Origin: Mycobacterium sp. PO1
GTDB lineage: Bacteria > Actinomycetota > Actinomycetes > Mycobacteriales > Mycobacteriaceae
DNA length: 64,000 nucleotides
Assembly (NCBI RefSeq): GCF_017312405.1
Contig: NZ_BLTG01000020.1
Location: 1 to 64,000, forward strand
Direction of reading: 5' to 3'
Below are positions 36,558-47,045 of this stretch, piece by piece. The notes beneath the pieces are model-generated. The model had not been told where the DNA came from and did not search any database. It saw only the letters and a program-made list of their open reading frames with translations. Made by a program: the position numbers and the translations under genes. How positions within the stretch are numbered: position 1 is the first letter of the stretch; every line of letters begins with the position of its first letter.

Positions 36558-39431
36558 TCAGCGCGGCGCGGCTGGAGTGACGGTGCTCGGGCCGCATCCG
36601 ATCGCGGCCAGCCTTCGCTGCGACGCCTGGTCGGGCACCCGGCGGGGCCACCAGAACCACCTGCCGAGCAGCGAGGCGACCGCCGGTGTCATGAACGAGC
36701 GCACGATCAGCGTGTCGAACAGCAACCCCATGGCAATCGTCGTCCCGACCTGCGCCATCACCTTGAGATCGCTGAACGCGAACGAGGCCATCGTGAATGC
36801 GAACACCAAGCCCGCCGACGTCACCACCGAGCCGGTACCGGCCATGGCCCGGATGATGCCGGTCTTCAGGCCACCGCCCAACTCCTCCTTGAACCGCGAC
36901 ACCAACAGCAGGTTGTAGTCCGATCCGACGGCCAGCAGCAGGATGACCGACATCGGCAGCACCATCCAGTGCAGCTCGAGGCCGAGAAGGTGCTGCCAGA
37001 CCAACACCGAGAGCCCGAACGAGGCCCCCAACGACAGCAGCACCGTGCCGACGATCACCCCGGCGGCCACCACACTGCCGGTGATGACCAGCATGATGCT
37101 GAAGATCAGTGTCACCGCCGCGATCCCGGCGATGAGCAGGTCGTAGTTGGACCCGTCGCGCATGTCCTTGTAGGTGGCCGCGGTGCCGGCCAGATAGATC
37201 GTCGACCCCTCCAGCGGGGTGCCCTTGATGGCTTCTTTGGCTGCGGTCTTGATCGGCACCACGTGCGAGATACCGTCGACGGTCGCGGGGTCTCCCTCGT
37301 GGCTGATGATGAATCGGACGGACTTGCCGTCGGGCGAGATGAAATTCGCGATCCCGCGCTTGAAGTCGTCGTTGTCGAAGACTTCGGGCGGAAGATAGAA
37401 CGAGTCGTCGTTCATCGCCGTGTCGAACGCGTCGCCCATCGCATCGGAGTTCTCCTGCGCCGCGGCGAGCTGGTCCTGCATGCCCTTCTGCGACTGGTAC
37501 ATCGTCAGCATCATCGATTTCATCGTCCGCATCGACTCGATCTGCTGCGGCAGCAGAGCCACCAGCTGGGGCATGAGCGCGTCGAGGCGCTCGAGTTCGG
37601 GGACCAGGTCCTGGATGTCGTCGGTCAGGGGGTTGATGCCGTCGAGGGTGTCGAACACCGACCGCAGCGCCCAGCATGCCGGGATGTCGTAACAGTGTGG
37701 CTCCCAGTAGAAGTAGCTGCGGATGGGACGGATGAAGTCATCGAGGTCGGCGAGATGATCACGCAGTTCGACGATGTCGAGCGTCATGTCCTTGGTCTTG
37801 GCGACCATCCGGTGGGTGGTGTCGGCCATCTGCTCCGTGATGGCCGACATCTGAGCCATCGTGTCGATCGTGGTCTGCATCTCGTCGGCCTGCACCAGCA
37901 TGTCGGCGAACCGGTCCTGCAGATAGGTCTGGTTCAACTGGTTCGTGGTGCCCCCCTGCATGCTCATCTGGAACGGGATGGTCGAATGCTTGATGGGTTT
38001 GCCGTCGGGGCGGGTGATGGTCTGCACCCGCGCGACACCGGGCACCCGGAAGATCGCCTTGGCGATCTTGTCGATGACGAGGAAGTCTGCCGAGTTGCGC
38101 AGATCATGATCGCTTTCGACCATCAGCAATTCGGGGTTCATCCGCGCGGCACCGAAGTGCCGTTCGGCCGCCGCGTAGCCGACGTTGGCCGGAATGTCAG
38201 CGGGAAGATACTGCCGGGCATCGTAATTGGTTCGGTACCCGGGCAGGGTGAGTAGCCCGACCAACGCCAGAGCGATGGTCGCGGCCAGCACCGGACCTGG
38301 CCACCGGACCACTGTCACCCCGACCCGGCGCCAACCGCGCGAGCTGATCGCGCGCTTCGGTTCGAAGCGTCCGAATCGACTGGCCACCGTGACCACCGCG
38401 GGGCCCAGCGTCAGCGCCGCCACGACGGCGACGAACGTTCCGACCGCGCAGGGCACGCCCAGGGTCTGGAAGTAGGGCAACCGGGTGAAACTCAGACAGA
38501 GCATGGCTCCGGCGATGGTCAGCCCCGAGCCCAGCACCACGTGGGCGGTGCCGTGAAACATCGTGTAGTAGGCGGCTTCCCGGTCGTCTCCCGCACCCCG
38601 GGCTTCCTGATAGCGACCGATCGCGAATATCGCGTAATCGGTGCCCGCGGCGATGACCATCAGAGTCAACAGGTTGACCGCAAAGGTGGACAGCCCGATG
38701 ATCTCCTGATCGGCGAGGAACGCGACGATTCCGCGGGCAGCGCCGAGTTCGACGAACACCATCAGCAGGATCAGCACCATGGTGCCCAGCGACCGGTACA
38801 CCACCAGCAGCATCACGGCGATCACGCCGATCGTGATGAGGGTGACCCGGAAGACGCTCTTGTCGCCCGCGTGGTGCTGATCGGCGACCAGCGGGGCACC
38901 GCCGGTGACGTAGGTCGTGACTCCGGGCGGGCTCGGCGTCGTCGCGACGAGGTCCCGCACCGCCGCCACCGATTCGTTGGCCAGCGATTCGCCTTGGTTG
39001 CCGCGCAGGTAGACCTGCACGTAGGCAGACTTGCCGTCGGTGCTCTGGGCGCCCGAGGCGGTCAACGGATCTCCCCAGAAGTCAGCCACGTGCTGCACGT
39101 GCGCGGTATCGGCCTCCAATCGGTCGACCAGGCCGTCGTAGTACCGGTGCGCGTCCCCGCCGAGGGGCTGCTCCCCCTCGAGGACGATCATCGCGTTGCT
39201 GTCGGAGTCGAATTCCTCGAAGTCGGCCCCGATCCGCTTCATCGACACCATCGACGGCGCATCCTTTGCGCTCAGCCCGACGGTGTGTTCTTCGCCGACC
39301 TTTTCCAGAGGCGGCACGGCGACGTTGGTGACGACGGTCAGCAGCACCCAGCCCAGGATGATCGGCACCGCCAAAACGCGGATCGCTCGGGCCACGCCCG
39401 ATCGGCCGGCAGTCGACTTCGCCACGTGCAC
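36558..39431 (-). CDS. MmpL-family RND transporter
   Basis: 957 residues from a GTG at 39431 (GTG at 39425 is equally possible; the longer frame to 39485 adds a Cys/Arg-rich head that is unlikely). It has two membrane blocks, each with five or six hydrophobic segments, separated by large periplasmic loops. The proton-relay motifs [16 protein letters not shown] and [15 protein letters not shown] mark the MmpL family, whose members export lipids and siderophores. A helical insert with [20 protein letters not shown] and the Cys pair in [15 protein letters not shown] suits MmpL4/5-type proteins. No mmpS gene is adjacent. Confidence 0.9.
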   Translation of the reverse strand: MHVAKSTAGRSGVARAIRVLAVPIILGWVLLTVVTNVAVPPLEKVGEEHTVGLSAKDAPSMVSMKRIGADFEEFDSDSNAMIVLEGEQPLGGDAHRYYDGLVDRLEADTAHVQHVADFWGDPLTASGAQSTDGKSAYVQVYLRGNQGESLANESVAAVRDLVATTPSPPGVTTYVTGGAPLVADQHHAGDKSVFRVTLITIGVIAVMLLVVYRSLGTMVLILLMVFVELGAARGIVAFLADQEIIGLSTFAVNLLTLMVIAAGTDYAIFAIGRYQEARGAGDDREAAYYTMFHGTAHVVLGSGLTIAGAMLCLSFTRLPYFQTLGVPCAVGTFVAVVAALTLGPAVVTVASRFGRFEPKRAISSRGWRRVGVTVVRWPGPVLAATIALALVGLLTLPGYRTNYDARQYLPADIPANVGYAAAERHFGAARMNPELLMVESDHDLRNSADFLVIDKIAKAIFRVPGVARVQTITRPDGKPIKHSTIPFQMSMQGGTTNQLNQTYLQDRFADMLVQADEMQTTIDTMAQMSAITEQMADTTHRMVAKTKDMTLDIVELRDHLADLDDFIRPIRSYFYWEPHCYDIPACWALRSVFDTLDGINPLTDDIQDLVPELERLDALMPQLVALLPQQIESMRTMKSMMLTMYQSQKGMQDQLAAAQENSDAMGDAFDTAMNDDSFYLPPEVFDNDDFKRGIANFISPDGKSVRFIISHEGDPATVDGISHVVPIKTAAKEAIKGTPLEGSTIYLAGTAATYKDMRDGSNYDLLIAGIAAVTLIFSIMLVITGSVVAAGVIVGTVLLSLGASFGLSVLVWQHLLGLELHWMVLPMSVILLLAVGSDYNLLLVSRFKEELGGGLKTGIIRAMAGTGSVVTSAGLVFAFTMASFAFSDLKVMAQVGTTIAMGLLFDTLIVRSFMTPAVASLLGRWFWWPRRVPDQASQRRLAAIGCGPSTVTPAAPR

Positions 39432-39479
39432 TGCCCCCTGCTCAGGCGCGGGCCTCACCCCGCAACGACGCTGCCGGCG

Positions 39480-39503
39480 TGACACAACGTGTGTCGCGTG
39501 TCA
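39480..39503. promoter_or_regulatory. nested palindrome upstream of the mmpL gene
   Basis: TGACAC and GTGTCA (39480-39485 and 39498-39503) flank an inner inverted repeat ACACA-ACG-TGTGT (39482-39494). It lies about 50 bp upstream of mmpL and about 100 bp before the divergent polymerase gene. The form suits a TetR-type operator; no TetR gene is nearby. Confidence 0.5.
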
Positions 39504-39605
39504 TACATCTAGCCCGTCAAAGCATCGGCTGTCAACGGCGCGCCGCAGGCCGTTCTGACAGGCGTTTCACAGCTTCTGCCGTGTGCCGGAACCTAGGCTG
39601 GACCG

Positions 39606-40568
39606 ATGAGCGCCGGAGAGCAGCGGGCCGGAGTCGACCTGACCAATCTCGACCAGCCGCTCGGTCCCGACGCCGACGCGACCAAGCGGGACCTCGTCGA
39701 CTACCTCGATGCCGTAGCCGACCGAATCCTGCCCGCACTTGCCGGTCGCCCGCTGACCGTGCTGCGGGCGTTGCGGGGGCGGGCTCCGTTCATGCAGAAG
39801 AACGTGCCCAAGTACACGCCGGATTGGGTGCGCACCGTCGAGATCTGGGCCGAGGCGTCGCGACGATCGATCCGCTATGTGCTGTGCGACGATCGACGGA
39901 CACTGCTGTGGCTGGCCAACCAACGCGCCGTCGAGTACCACCCGACACTGGGCCCGGCCGAGAACATCTACCGGCCAACACATCTGGTCCTCGACCTCGA
40001 TCCGCCGGCGCAGGCTCCGTTCGCCGCGGTCGTGGCGGTGGCGAACCAGGTTCACACCGCGCTCACCGCCTGCGGGCTCTCCGGGGCGGTGAAGACCAGC
40101 GGCTCCCGCGGCCTGCACATCGTCGTTCCGGTCGCCGGCGGCGCCGCGGCCGACGACGTCGCCGCCGCGACACGTGCGTTGGCCGCGCGCAGCGAGGCTC
40201 TCGACCGGTCCGCCGCCACCACCGCGTTTCTCGTCGAGGAGCGCGCCGGCAAGGTCTTCGTCGATGCCACCCGCGCCGGCGGCGCGACGGTCGCCGCGGT
40301 GTACAGCCCGCGATTGCGGCCGGGCACCCCGGTGTCCTTCCCGTTGGCGTGGTCAGATCTGGACCGCGCCGACCCGCGTGAGTTCACCGTGCACACGGCG
40401 CCGGGTCTGCTGTCGGGTGGGGACCCGTGGGCCGAGGCGATGCCGGCGCCGCAGCGGCTGCCCGAGGACGTCGTCGACGAGGGACACCGCATCCCGGTCG
40501 CCCGGGTCGCCGCGATGCACGAAGGCAAACGTCGCGCCCGGCAGCGCCGGGGCGAGCGGCAGGACTGA
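39606..40568 (+). CDS. LigD-type polymerase (PolD-like)
   Basis: 320 residues. The metal-binding pair in HLVLDLDPP and the SGSRGLHIVVPV block belong to the primase-polymerase domain of LigD. It is a free-standing polymerase without ligase or nuclease domains, as in mycobacterial PolD proteins, which add ribonucleotides and can fill short gaps in repair. It converges with the large sensor gene, two bases apart. Confidence 0.88.
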   Translation: MSAGEQRAGVDLTNLDQPLGPDADATKRDLVDYLDAVADRILPALAGRPLTVLRALRGRAPFMQKNVPKYTPDWVRTVEIWAEASRRSIRYVLCDDRRTLLWLANQRAVEYHPTLGPAENIYRPTHLVLDLDPPAQAPFAAVVAVANQVHTALTACGLSGAVKTSGSRGLHIVVPVAGGAAADDVAAATRALAARSEALDRSAATTAFLVEERAGKVFVDATRAGGATVAAVYSPRLRPGTPVSFPLAWSDLDRADPREFTVHTAPGLLSGGDPWAEAMPAPQRLPEDVVDEGHRIPVARVAAMHEGKRRARQRRGERQD

Positions 40569-40569
40569 A

Positions 40570-43500
40570 TCAGGCGATCTTGCGGTGCATCTGCACGGTC
40601 GTGCCGGCGGGCCGGGACTCGATCGTGACGTCCTGCATCAACGCCCGCATCAGTTCCAGCCCCCGACCTCGATGCCGGGCGGGCACCGCCTGCGGTGTCT
40701 TCCACGATCCGGTGTCGGTGACGGTGACGTAGACCCGCTCGGCCACGACGACCGCGTGCAGGTACACGGTGCCCTCCGGATGGTCGCGGTGTCCGTGCTC
40801 GATCGCGTTGGCCAACGCCTCCCCCACCGCGATCAGCACATCGAGAGCTTCGTCGGCGCCCGCGCCGGCCTCGTCGAGCCAGTCGCGCAGGGCGTGTCTG
40901 CTCTGGGCGAGTTCCCCCACGTCGGCGCCGAGCTCCAGATCCAGCGCGGCGGGCTGCCGGTAGACGAGTACCGCGACGTCGTCGCGGTACCCGCCTGGTG
41001 GCGCCAGCGTCGTCATCAACCGGTCGGCCAGAGCGTCGAGCGCGTCGCTGCGATGCTGAGACACAAGGTCGCCCGCGCGGTCGATGCCTTCGTCGATCGA
41101 CAGACGTCGGCGCTCGACAAGTCCGTCGGTGTAGAGCAGCAGGATCGCCCCGGCCGGGAGCACCGTGTGAGTCTCCGGCCGGGCACCGTGAGCGGTCACC
41201 CCGAGCGGCGTGGCTCGCGCGCTGTCCAGCAGAGCCACAGCGCCACCACCGTCGACGAGAATCGGCGGCGGCTGTCCGGCGCAGGAATAGGCCAGCTCCC
41301 CCGACCCGGGGCTCAACACCGCACAGAACGCGGTGGTGCACCGCGCTCCGGGCAGCCGCGTCGCGAAGCGGTCCAGCGCCGAGAGCACCGCCGCCGGGCT
41401 CGGGTTCTCCAGCAGCAGAGCCCGGCACGCGCTACGCAGCTGCCCCATCACGGTGGCCGCCGACAAACCGTGCCCGACGCAGTCACCGACGATCAACCCG
41501 ATCCGGCCGTCGTCGAGGTCGACCACGTCGTACCAGTCGCCGCCGACCTGCAGCGGCCGGGTCGCCGGCTGGTACCGCACCGCGAATCCGTCGGACGTGG
41601 GGGGGCCGAGTATCGCGTGCTGAAGCGCCAGCGCGGTCTCGCGTTGCTGATCGATCTGGTGCACCCGCTGCAAACCCTGGCCGAGCCGGCCGGCAAGCAC
41701 CGTCAACAGTGTGCAGTCATCCGCGGTGAAGTGTCGCCGCTCAGTCAACTCGAGGTGGATGACCAATACGCCCTGGGGATGCTGCAGAGCGATACCGGCC
41801 TCTCCCGGTTCGAAGGACTCGGGTTCGAGCAGCTCACGATCGTGCAGCGCCGCGATCTGCCCGCGATGCTCGTCCGACAGGGCCCCCCACTCGACGGCCT
41901 CCCCGGCGCACACCAGCGTCGGCACATCCGCCTCCCCGCCGCGCCACGTCGCGGCCACGACCCGACGCGCGCGCCAGACCGCACGCAACTGTTCGGCCGC
42001 GGCGGCCACCGCGTCGGCGAGGGTGTCCGCCTGAGCCAGCTCCTCGTTCAGCGCTGCCAGCGCGGACTCCCGCAGCACGACGTAGTGCTCCGCGGTGACG
42101 TCGCGCAACGTCCCGACGATCACCTTGCGGCCCGTGTCGGGATCCTCGGCGTGGGTGAACGTCGCCGTCACCCACAGCCGATGGCCGTCACGGTGGGTCA
42201 CCGGAACCGCGGACAGCGTCCCGTGCGACTTGTCCATCAGACTTGCGAACGCGTCGGAAACCTCGCGGTGGGCGTCCGGATCACTTTCTGCCGACGGCCA
42301 CCACGGGTAGGGCGGCGGATACGGCAGGCCGGCGCTGTCGTAACCGAGCATGTCGGCGAAGGTCGTGTTGATCTCGGTCACCGCGCCCGTCTCGTCGCAG
42401 ACGAACAACGCCTCCTGCAACGAGTCGATGAGCGCGGTACGCCAGCGGGCGTGGTGGTCACGCATACGTGCCAGCACGATGTTGGTCCGCACCCGGGCCA
42501 ACAGTTCGGTGGCGGCGAACGGCTTGACCAGATAGTCGTCGGCACCGGCGCGCAGCCCGGTGACCGACGCCTCCGGCCCGGCACGAGCCGAGAGCAACAG
42601 CACCGGCACCGACGCGGTCCGCCGGTCCGCCCGCAGCGCCGCGACCAGCCCCAGGCCGTCCAATACCGGCATCATCACATCGCTGATGACCAGGTCCGGC
42701 GCGGCCGCTCGCACCGCCTTCAGTGCCGTGCCGCCGTCGGCGACCGATTCGACGACGTAACCGTCGGAGCGCAGCAGCCGGCTCAGATAGTCACGCATGT
42801 CGGCGTTGTCGTCGGCGACCAGCACGCGCATGGGCGGTCCCTGCACGTCATGTCCCGGCGTCGAGGAGAGGTCGGCTCCGGGGTGCGTGGCTGACTCGGG
42901 TGACCAGCGCAACGCCTCCTGGACAAAAGCGTCCCCGCTCTGCGCGGCACGCACCGTCGACCCCACAGCGACAGCGTCGGCAGGCAGGTGCGCGGAACCC
43001 AACGGAAGCCGGATCGTGAAGACGGTGCCCTCCCCCTCGACGCTGTCGACGTCGATCGAGCCGCCGTGCAATCCGATGAGTTCCTTGACCAGAGCCAGGC
43101 CGATCCCGCTGCCCTCGTGGGAGCGCGACCGCGTGTTCTCGATCCGGTGAAACCGTTCGAACAGACGCGCAACTTCGTCGGCGGGGACCCCGACACCGGT
43201 GTCGGCGACGACGACCGTGGCCTGATCACCTTCTCGGCCCACCCGCACCGAGATCGTGCCGTCGAAGGTGAACTTCAGTGCGTTCGACAGCAGGTTGAAC
43301 AGCACCTTCTCCCACATGTCGGGATCGACATAGACCGGCTCGGCCAGCGGTGCGCAATCCACGACCAGCAACAGACCCGCCCGCTCGACGGCCGACCGGA
43401 AGACGCTGGCGAGCTCGGCAGTGAGTACGCCGAGATCGACCGGCTGGTAACGGACTTGGGCGCGGCCAGCCTCGATTCGGGAGAAATCCAACAGCGCGTT

Positions 43501-44700
43501 GACCAGTTTGCTCAGCCGTAAAGCGCTGCGCCAGATGATGTCCAGTTCATGGCGGGTGTCCTCGTCGAATCGGTCGTCGCGTCGCAGCGTGTCGACCGGG
43601 TCCAAAATCAGCGTGAGCGGAGTACGCAACTCGTGGCTGGCGTTGGAGAAGAAGGCGGTCTTCGCGCGGTCCAGCTCGGCGAGCTGCTCAGCCCGCAACT
43701 GTTCGGCACGGTAGCTGCGGGCCAGCCCGATGTCGGCGGCAATGCGCGCAGCCACCAGGGAGACGAAGCCGCGGTAACCCTCGTCCAGAGGGCGGTACCG
43801 ATTCAGGCCCGCGACCAGGAACCCCATCGGCGACTCACCCTGCTGCAGCAACGGGACGGCCAGCGCCTGCACCGGCGGCTCCCGCCAATCGCCGGTCGGC
43901 AGAGTCGGATACGCGACGCCGCCGAGTTCGACCGTGACGATCTCGCCGCGGCGGAGCTCGCTCAGCGGCCACACTCCGTCCTCGGCCAGAACCGCCGGCG
44001 CCGCTGCGTGCTCCCCGTCGAACCCGCTCGAACCGGCCAGTCGTGCCGCTCCGCCGGCATCGAACAGGTAGGTCAGCGTGAACGGCAGATCTCGCGCGTT
44101 ACGGGCGAGTTGGCCGTCGATGAAGCCGACGATCTGCTGCTCGTTCCGTGCGGCGCTCGGGGCGGACCCGAGATCGCGCAAGGTGGCCATCCGCCGTTCG
44201 CCGATCACCTGCACGGTGTCTTCGCTGACCACACAGAGCAATCCGACGACATGGCCGTCGTCGTCACGCAACGGACTGTAGGAGAAGGTGTGATAGGTCT
44301 CCTCGGGGTAACCGGAGCGCTCGAGGAACAACAACAGCGACTCGTCCCAGGTCGCCTCCCCGGTCGAGAGCACCCGCCGGATACGGAGTTCAACCTCGTT
44401 CCACACCTCATGCCACACCACCCGGAACGGCTGACCCAACGCCCACGGGTACTTACGCCCCAACGTGTCACGCCGATACGCGTCGTTGCAGAAGAAGGTC
44501 AGGTCCGGCCCCCAGGCCATCCACATCGAGAACTTCGACGAGAGCATCACGCTCACCGACGTCTGCAGACTCTGCGGCCATCCCTCGACCGGACCGAGCG
44601 GTGTTGCCGCCCAGTCGACGCGGGCATGCTCGCGCCCGACGTCGCCGCCCACCGCGAAGAAATCGGGCAGCGCGCCGTCCCCGGCTTGCCGGCCGGTCAC
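40570..44700 (-). CDS. hybrid sensor kinase with receiver, PP2C phosphatase and anti-sigma kinase domains
   Basis: 1376 residues. The order is a PAS domain (about 50-190), a GAF-like domain (190-330), HisKA with ASHELRTPL and the histidine near 353, HATPase with NLLSNALKF near 472, a receiver with the phosphoacceptor in ISDVMMP near 672, a second PAS (750-870), a second GAF (880-1020), a SpoIIE/PP2C phosphatase with GGDWYDVV and GDCVGHG (1040-1230), and a C-terminal RsbW-like HATPase (1250-1376) with EALANAIEHG. So it joins a phosphorelay with the phosphatase and kinase of a partner-switching system. It overlaps the STAS gene by ATGA and acts in a single operon with it. Confidence 0.9.
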   Translation of the reverse strand: MTGRQAGDGALPDFFAVGGDVGREHARVDWAATPLGPVEGWPQSLQTSVSVMLSSKFSMWMAWGPDLTFFCNDAYRRDTLGRKYPWALGQPFRVVWHEVWNEVELRIRRVLSTGEATWDESLLLFLERSGYPEETYHTFSYSPLRDDDGHVVGLLCVVSEDTVQVIGERRMATLRDLGSAPSAARNEQQIVGFIDGQLARNARDLPFTLTYLFDAGGAARLAGSSGFDGEHAAAPAVLAEDGVWPLSELRRGEIVTVELGGVAYPTLPTGDWREPPVQALAVPLLQQGESPMGFLVAGLNRYRPLDEGYRGFVSLVAARIAADIGLARSYRAEQLRAEQLAELDRAKTAFFSNASHELRTPLTLILDPVDTLRRDDRFDEDTRHELDIIWRSALRLSKLVNALLDFSRIEAGRAQVRYQPVDLGVLTAELASVFRSAVERAGLLLVVDCAPLAEPVYVDPDMWEKVLFNLLSNALKFTFDGTISVRVGREGDQATVVVADTGVGVPADEVARLFERFHRIENTRSRSHEGSGIGLALVKELIGLHGGSIDVDSVEGEGTVFTIRLPLGSAHLPADAVAVGSTVRAAQSGDAFVQEALRWSPESATHPGADLSSTPGHDVQGPPMRVLVADDNADMRDYLSRLLRSDGYVVESVADGGTALKAVRAAAPDLVISDVMMPVLDGLGLVAALRADRRTASVPVLLLSARAGPEASVTGLRAGADDYLVKPFAATELLARVRTNIVLARMRDHHARWRTALIDSLQEALFVCDETGAVTEINTTFADMLGYDSAGLPYPPPYPWWPSAESDPDAHREVSDAFASLMDKSHGTLSAVPVTHRDGHRLWVTATFTHAEDPDTGRKVIVGTLRDVTAEHYVVLRESALAALNEELAQADTLADAVAAAAEQLRAVWRARRVVAATWRGGEADVPTLVCAGEAVEWGALSDEHRGQIAALHDRELLEPESFEPGEAGIALQHPQGVLVIHLELTERRHFTADDCTLLTVLAGRLGQGLQRVHQIDQQRETALALQHAILGPPTSDGFAVRYQPATRPLQVGGDWYDVVDLDDGRIGLIVGDCVGHGLSAATVMGQLRSACRALLLENPSPAAVLSALDRFATRLPGARCTTAFCAVLSPGSGELAYSCAGQPPPILVDGGGAVALLDSARATPLGVTAHGARPETHTVLPAGAILLLYTDGLVERRRLSIDEGIDRAGDLVSQHRSDALDALADRLMTTLAPPGGYRDDVAVLVYRQPAALDLELGADVGELAQSRHALRDWLDEAGAGADEALDVLIAVGEALANAIEHGHRDHPEGTVYLHAVVVAERVYVTVTDTGSWKTPQAVPARHRGRGLELMRALMQDVTIESRPAGTTVQMHRKIA

Positions 44701-45056
44701 CCGGAGCCCGACATCAACGCGTCTGTCACAGTGGGATAAGGGCGGAGGAGACCGTCGAGTTTGGTCACCTCGATGGGCCTGACCACTTCGGCGTTGGTGG
44801 CGACCACCCGCACCGCCACCCCGTCGGAGACGCCCTGCTCGTAGCAGCTGAGCACGGCGTTGAGGCCGGCGCTTCCGAAGTAGGTGACGTCGTCGAGTTG
44901 GAGCACCAGCATCCGGGCGGGCGGCCCGCCGGCGGCGGCAAGCCCGGCGGCCAGCGCCTCACCGAGCAGATCCACTGTGCCCGAGTCGACTTCGCCGCGG
45001 GCGTGCACGACGACAGCGCTGTCGCTGACGTCCTGCGTGATGTCGAGAAGACCCAC
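44697..45056 (-). CDS. STAS-domain anti-sigma factor antagonist
   Basis: 119 residues from a GTG at 45056, one base after the stop of the upstream gene. The phosphorylatable serine is in YFGSAGLNAVL. The domain is the antagonist of RsbW-type kinases; the large downstream protein carries both the kinase-like and the phosphatase domain that would act on it. The sigma factor they control is not in this window. Confidence 0.87.
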   Translation of the reverse strand: MGLLDITQDVSDSAVVVHARGEVDSGTVDLLGEALAAGLAAAGGPPARMLVLQLDDVTYFGSAGLNAVLSCYEQGVSDGVAVRVVATNAEVVRPIEVTKLDGLLRPYPTVTDALMSGSG

Positions 45057-45057
45057 C

Positions 45058-45729
45058 TCAGCTGCCGATCCGCTGATGGACGGACAACAGCACATGGTCG
45101 AACTCGCGCCGGAGGGCGTCCATCGACGAGTCGACCGATGTCAGCTCGGCGACAATCTGCGCAGCCAGCGCCCGCAACTTGGTGTTGGTCTGCTGGGAGC
45201 GCCACTGCAACAGCTTGAACGCCTGATCGGCGTCGACCTGATAGACCAGCATCAGCGCGCCCTTGGCCTGTTCGATGGCGGCCCGCGCGGCGAACAGGTC
45301 GGGCAGCGACTCGTCGAGGACGTCTTTGCGGGCGCGGTCCAGGGTGCCGCTCAGGTCGAGGTAGTAACCCTCGGTGCCGCTCACGGCCCCCCGGTCGTCG
45401 CACATCCGGTCGCCGATGACGAGAACGCTGTGTTCGCGTCCGTGGGTGTCGAGAAACCGGTGGCGGCTGGAGAACGAACCACCGTGGTGCAGCGCGTGGT
45501 CGAGCAACTCTTGGACGTGTCGGCGGTCGTCCGGGTGTTTGTGCGAGAGCACCAACTCGGTGGTGGGCGTGACCGCGCCCGGTTCGTAGCCGTGCATCCT
45601 GGCCAGCTCATCGGACCATTCCCAGCGCTGACCGACGAACCAGAAACGGAAGCCGCCGACGTCGAGGGCGGCGGCGGTGGCGACGGCCTCCCCGGCCCGA
45701 GGGGCGGAGGCGCGAACCGGATCCGGCAT
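45058..45729 (-). CDS. PAS-ANTAR protein
   Basis: 223 residues from the ATG at 45729. An N-terminal PAS domain (WEWSDELARMHGYEPG, HKHPDDR) is followed by an ANTAR RNA-binding domain (AARAAIEQAKGALMLVYQVD, with AFKLLQWRSQQTN). ANTAR domains relieve transcription termination by binding paired hairpins in nascent RNA. It is the first gene of a signalling trio with the STAS protein and the hybrid sensor, two bases upstream of the STAS start. Confidence 0.87.
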   Translation of the reverse strand: MPDPVRASAPRAGEAVATAAALDVGGFRFWFVGQRWEWSDELARMHGYEPGAVTPTTELVLSHKHPDDRRHVQELLDHALHHGGSFSSRHRFLDTHGREHSVLVIGDRMCDDRGAVSGTEGYYLDLSGTLDRARKDVLDESLPDLFAARAAIEQAKGALMLVYQVDADQAFKLLQWRSQQTNTKLRALAAQIVAELTSVDSSMDALRREFDHVLLSVHQRIGS

Positions 45730-45893
45730 CTCCGCATTATTCCACCCTGGTCCGGCACGGAAACACATTCGGCGACAACGCCCCAAACGGGCACCCGAAC
45801 CGGTGCTCCGAATCCGTGTACAAACCCACTACGAGCTCGGATGATGGACTCAGTGGGGTTTCGGCCCCAGCCCGTCAGCCGAGGAGTCCGACG

Positions 45894-46748
45894 ATGACTG
45901 CACAGGCCTCCACCCCGTCGTCAGATCATGATGCCGACCGGTTACTGAAAGGCAGGCACCGCGCCCTGTGGGCTTCGGGCGACTACCCGTCGGTCGCCAC
46001 CGACCTCATCCCCCATCTCGGGCCGCGACTCGTCGACGCCTGTGGCGTGCGCGCCGGTCAACGCGTGCTCGATGTCGCCGCCGGCGCCGGAAACGCCGCC
46101 ATTGCCGCCGCCGCGGCCGGCGCCGACGTGACCGCCGCCGACCTGACGCCCGAGATGTTCGACGCGGGCCGCGCAATCGCCGAACGCCGCGGCGTGAGCG
46201 TGGACTGGGTCGAGGCGGACGCCGAGGCGATGCCGTTCCCCGACAACGGCTTCGATGTGGTGATGTCGTGCGTGGGGGCGATGTTCGCACCACACCACCA
46301 GCGCACCGCGAACGAGATGGTGCGGGTGACCCGCTCCGGTGGCACGATCGGGATGATCAACTGGACCCCTACCGGGTTCATCGGTCAGCTGTTCGCCACC
46401 ATGAAGCCCTACGCTCCTGCGCCGCCCACGGGAGCCGGTCCACCGCCGTTGTGGGGCGACGAAGACCACATCCGGGCTTTGTTCGGAGACGCGGTGACCG
46501 ACCTGACGATGCGGCGCGAGATCACCGTCATGGACCACTGCCCGAGTCCGCTCGAATTCCGCGAGTACTGGAAGCGCAACTACGGCCCCACCATCGCGGC
46601 GTACCGGTTCAACGCCGACGACACCGACCGGCTCGCCGCGCTCGACCGCGACTTCCTGACTCTCCTCGAGCAGTGGAATCAGACGACCGAGCCGGGACAC
46701 ACCTCGTATCCGGCCGAGTATCTGCTGGTGACCGCCACAAAGCGGTGA
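45894..46748 (+). CDS. class I SAM-dependent methyltransferase
   Basis: 284 residues from the ATG at 45894, with GAGGAG about ten bases upstream. The AdoMet-binding motif I VLDVAAGAGNAAIAAA is near residue 60, and the acidic DLTPEMFDAGR and DAEAMPFPDNGFDVV motifs follow, as in UbiE/Methyltransf_11 proteins. The substrate is unknown. It is divergent from the signalling trio. Confidence 0.88.
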   Translation: MTAQASTPSSDHDADRLLKGRHRALWASGDYPSVATDLIPHLGPRLVDACGVRAGQRVLDVAAGAGNAAIAAAAAGADVTAADLTPEMFDAGRAIAERRGVSVDWVEADAEAMPFPDNGFDVVMSCVGAMFAPHHQRTANEMVRVTRSGGTIGMINWTPTGFIGQLFATMKPYAPAPPTGAGPPPLWGDEDHIRALFGDAVTDLTMRREITVMDHCPSPLEFREYWKRNYGPTIAAYRFNADDTDRLAALDRDFLTLLEQWNQTTEPGHTSYPAEYLLVTATKR

Positions 46749-46777
46749 GACGGTCGTGCTCTGGGTATCCCCGCGCC

Positions 46778-46996
46778 ATGACCGAACAGTTCAAGAAGGG
46801 TGACAAGGTCACCTGGCAGAGCCACGGCAGTACCGCCGAGGGGACCGTGCAGAAGAAGATCACGTCCGATACCGAGGCCGCCGGCCGCACGGTTCGCGCC
46901 TCGCAGGACGAACCCCAGTACCTGGTGCGCAGCGACAAGAGCGGCAACGACGCCGTGCACAAACCCGAGGCGTTGACCAAGAAGTCCGGCAGCTAG
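46778..46996 (+). CDS. DUF2945 (HVA1-like) small protein
   Basis: 72 residues. FKKGDKVTWQSHGSTAEGTV and the closing DAVHKPEALTKKS are typical of DUF2945 proteins, small basic SH3-like proteins of unknown role. The ATG at 46778 lies 30 bp after the methyltransferase stop. Confidence 0.88.
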   Translation: MTEQFKKGDKVTWQSHGSTAEGTVQKKITSDTEAAGRTVRASQDEPQYLVRSDKSGNDAVHKPEALTKKSGS

Positions 46997-47045
46997 GCCT
47001 TCGACGACAGTTGACGTTCAGGACGCGGCGGTAGCATCTCCGGCG

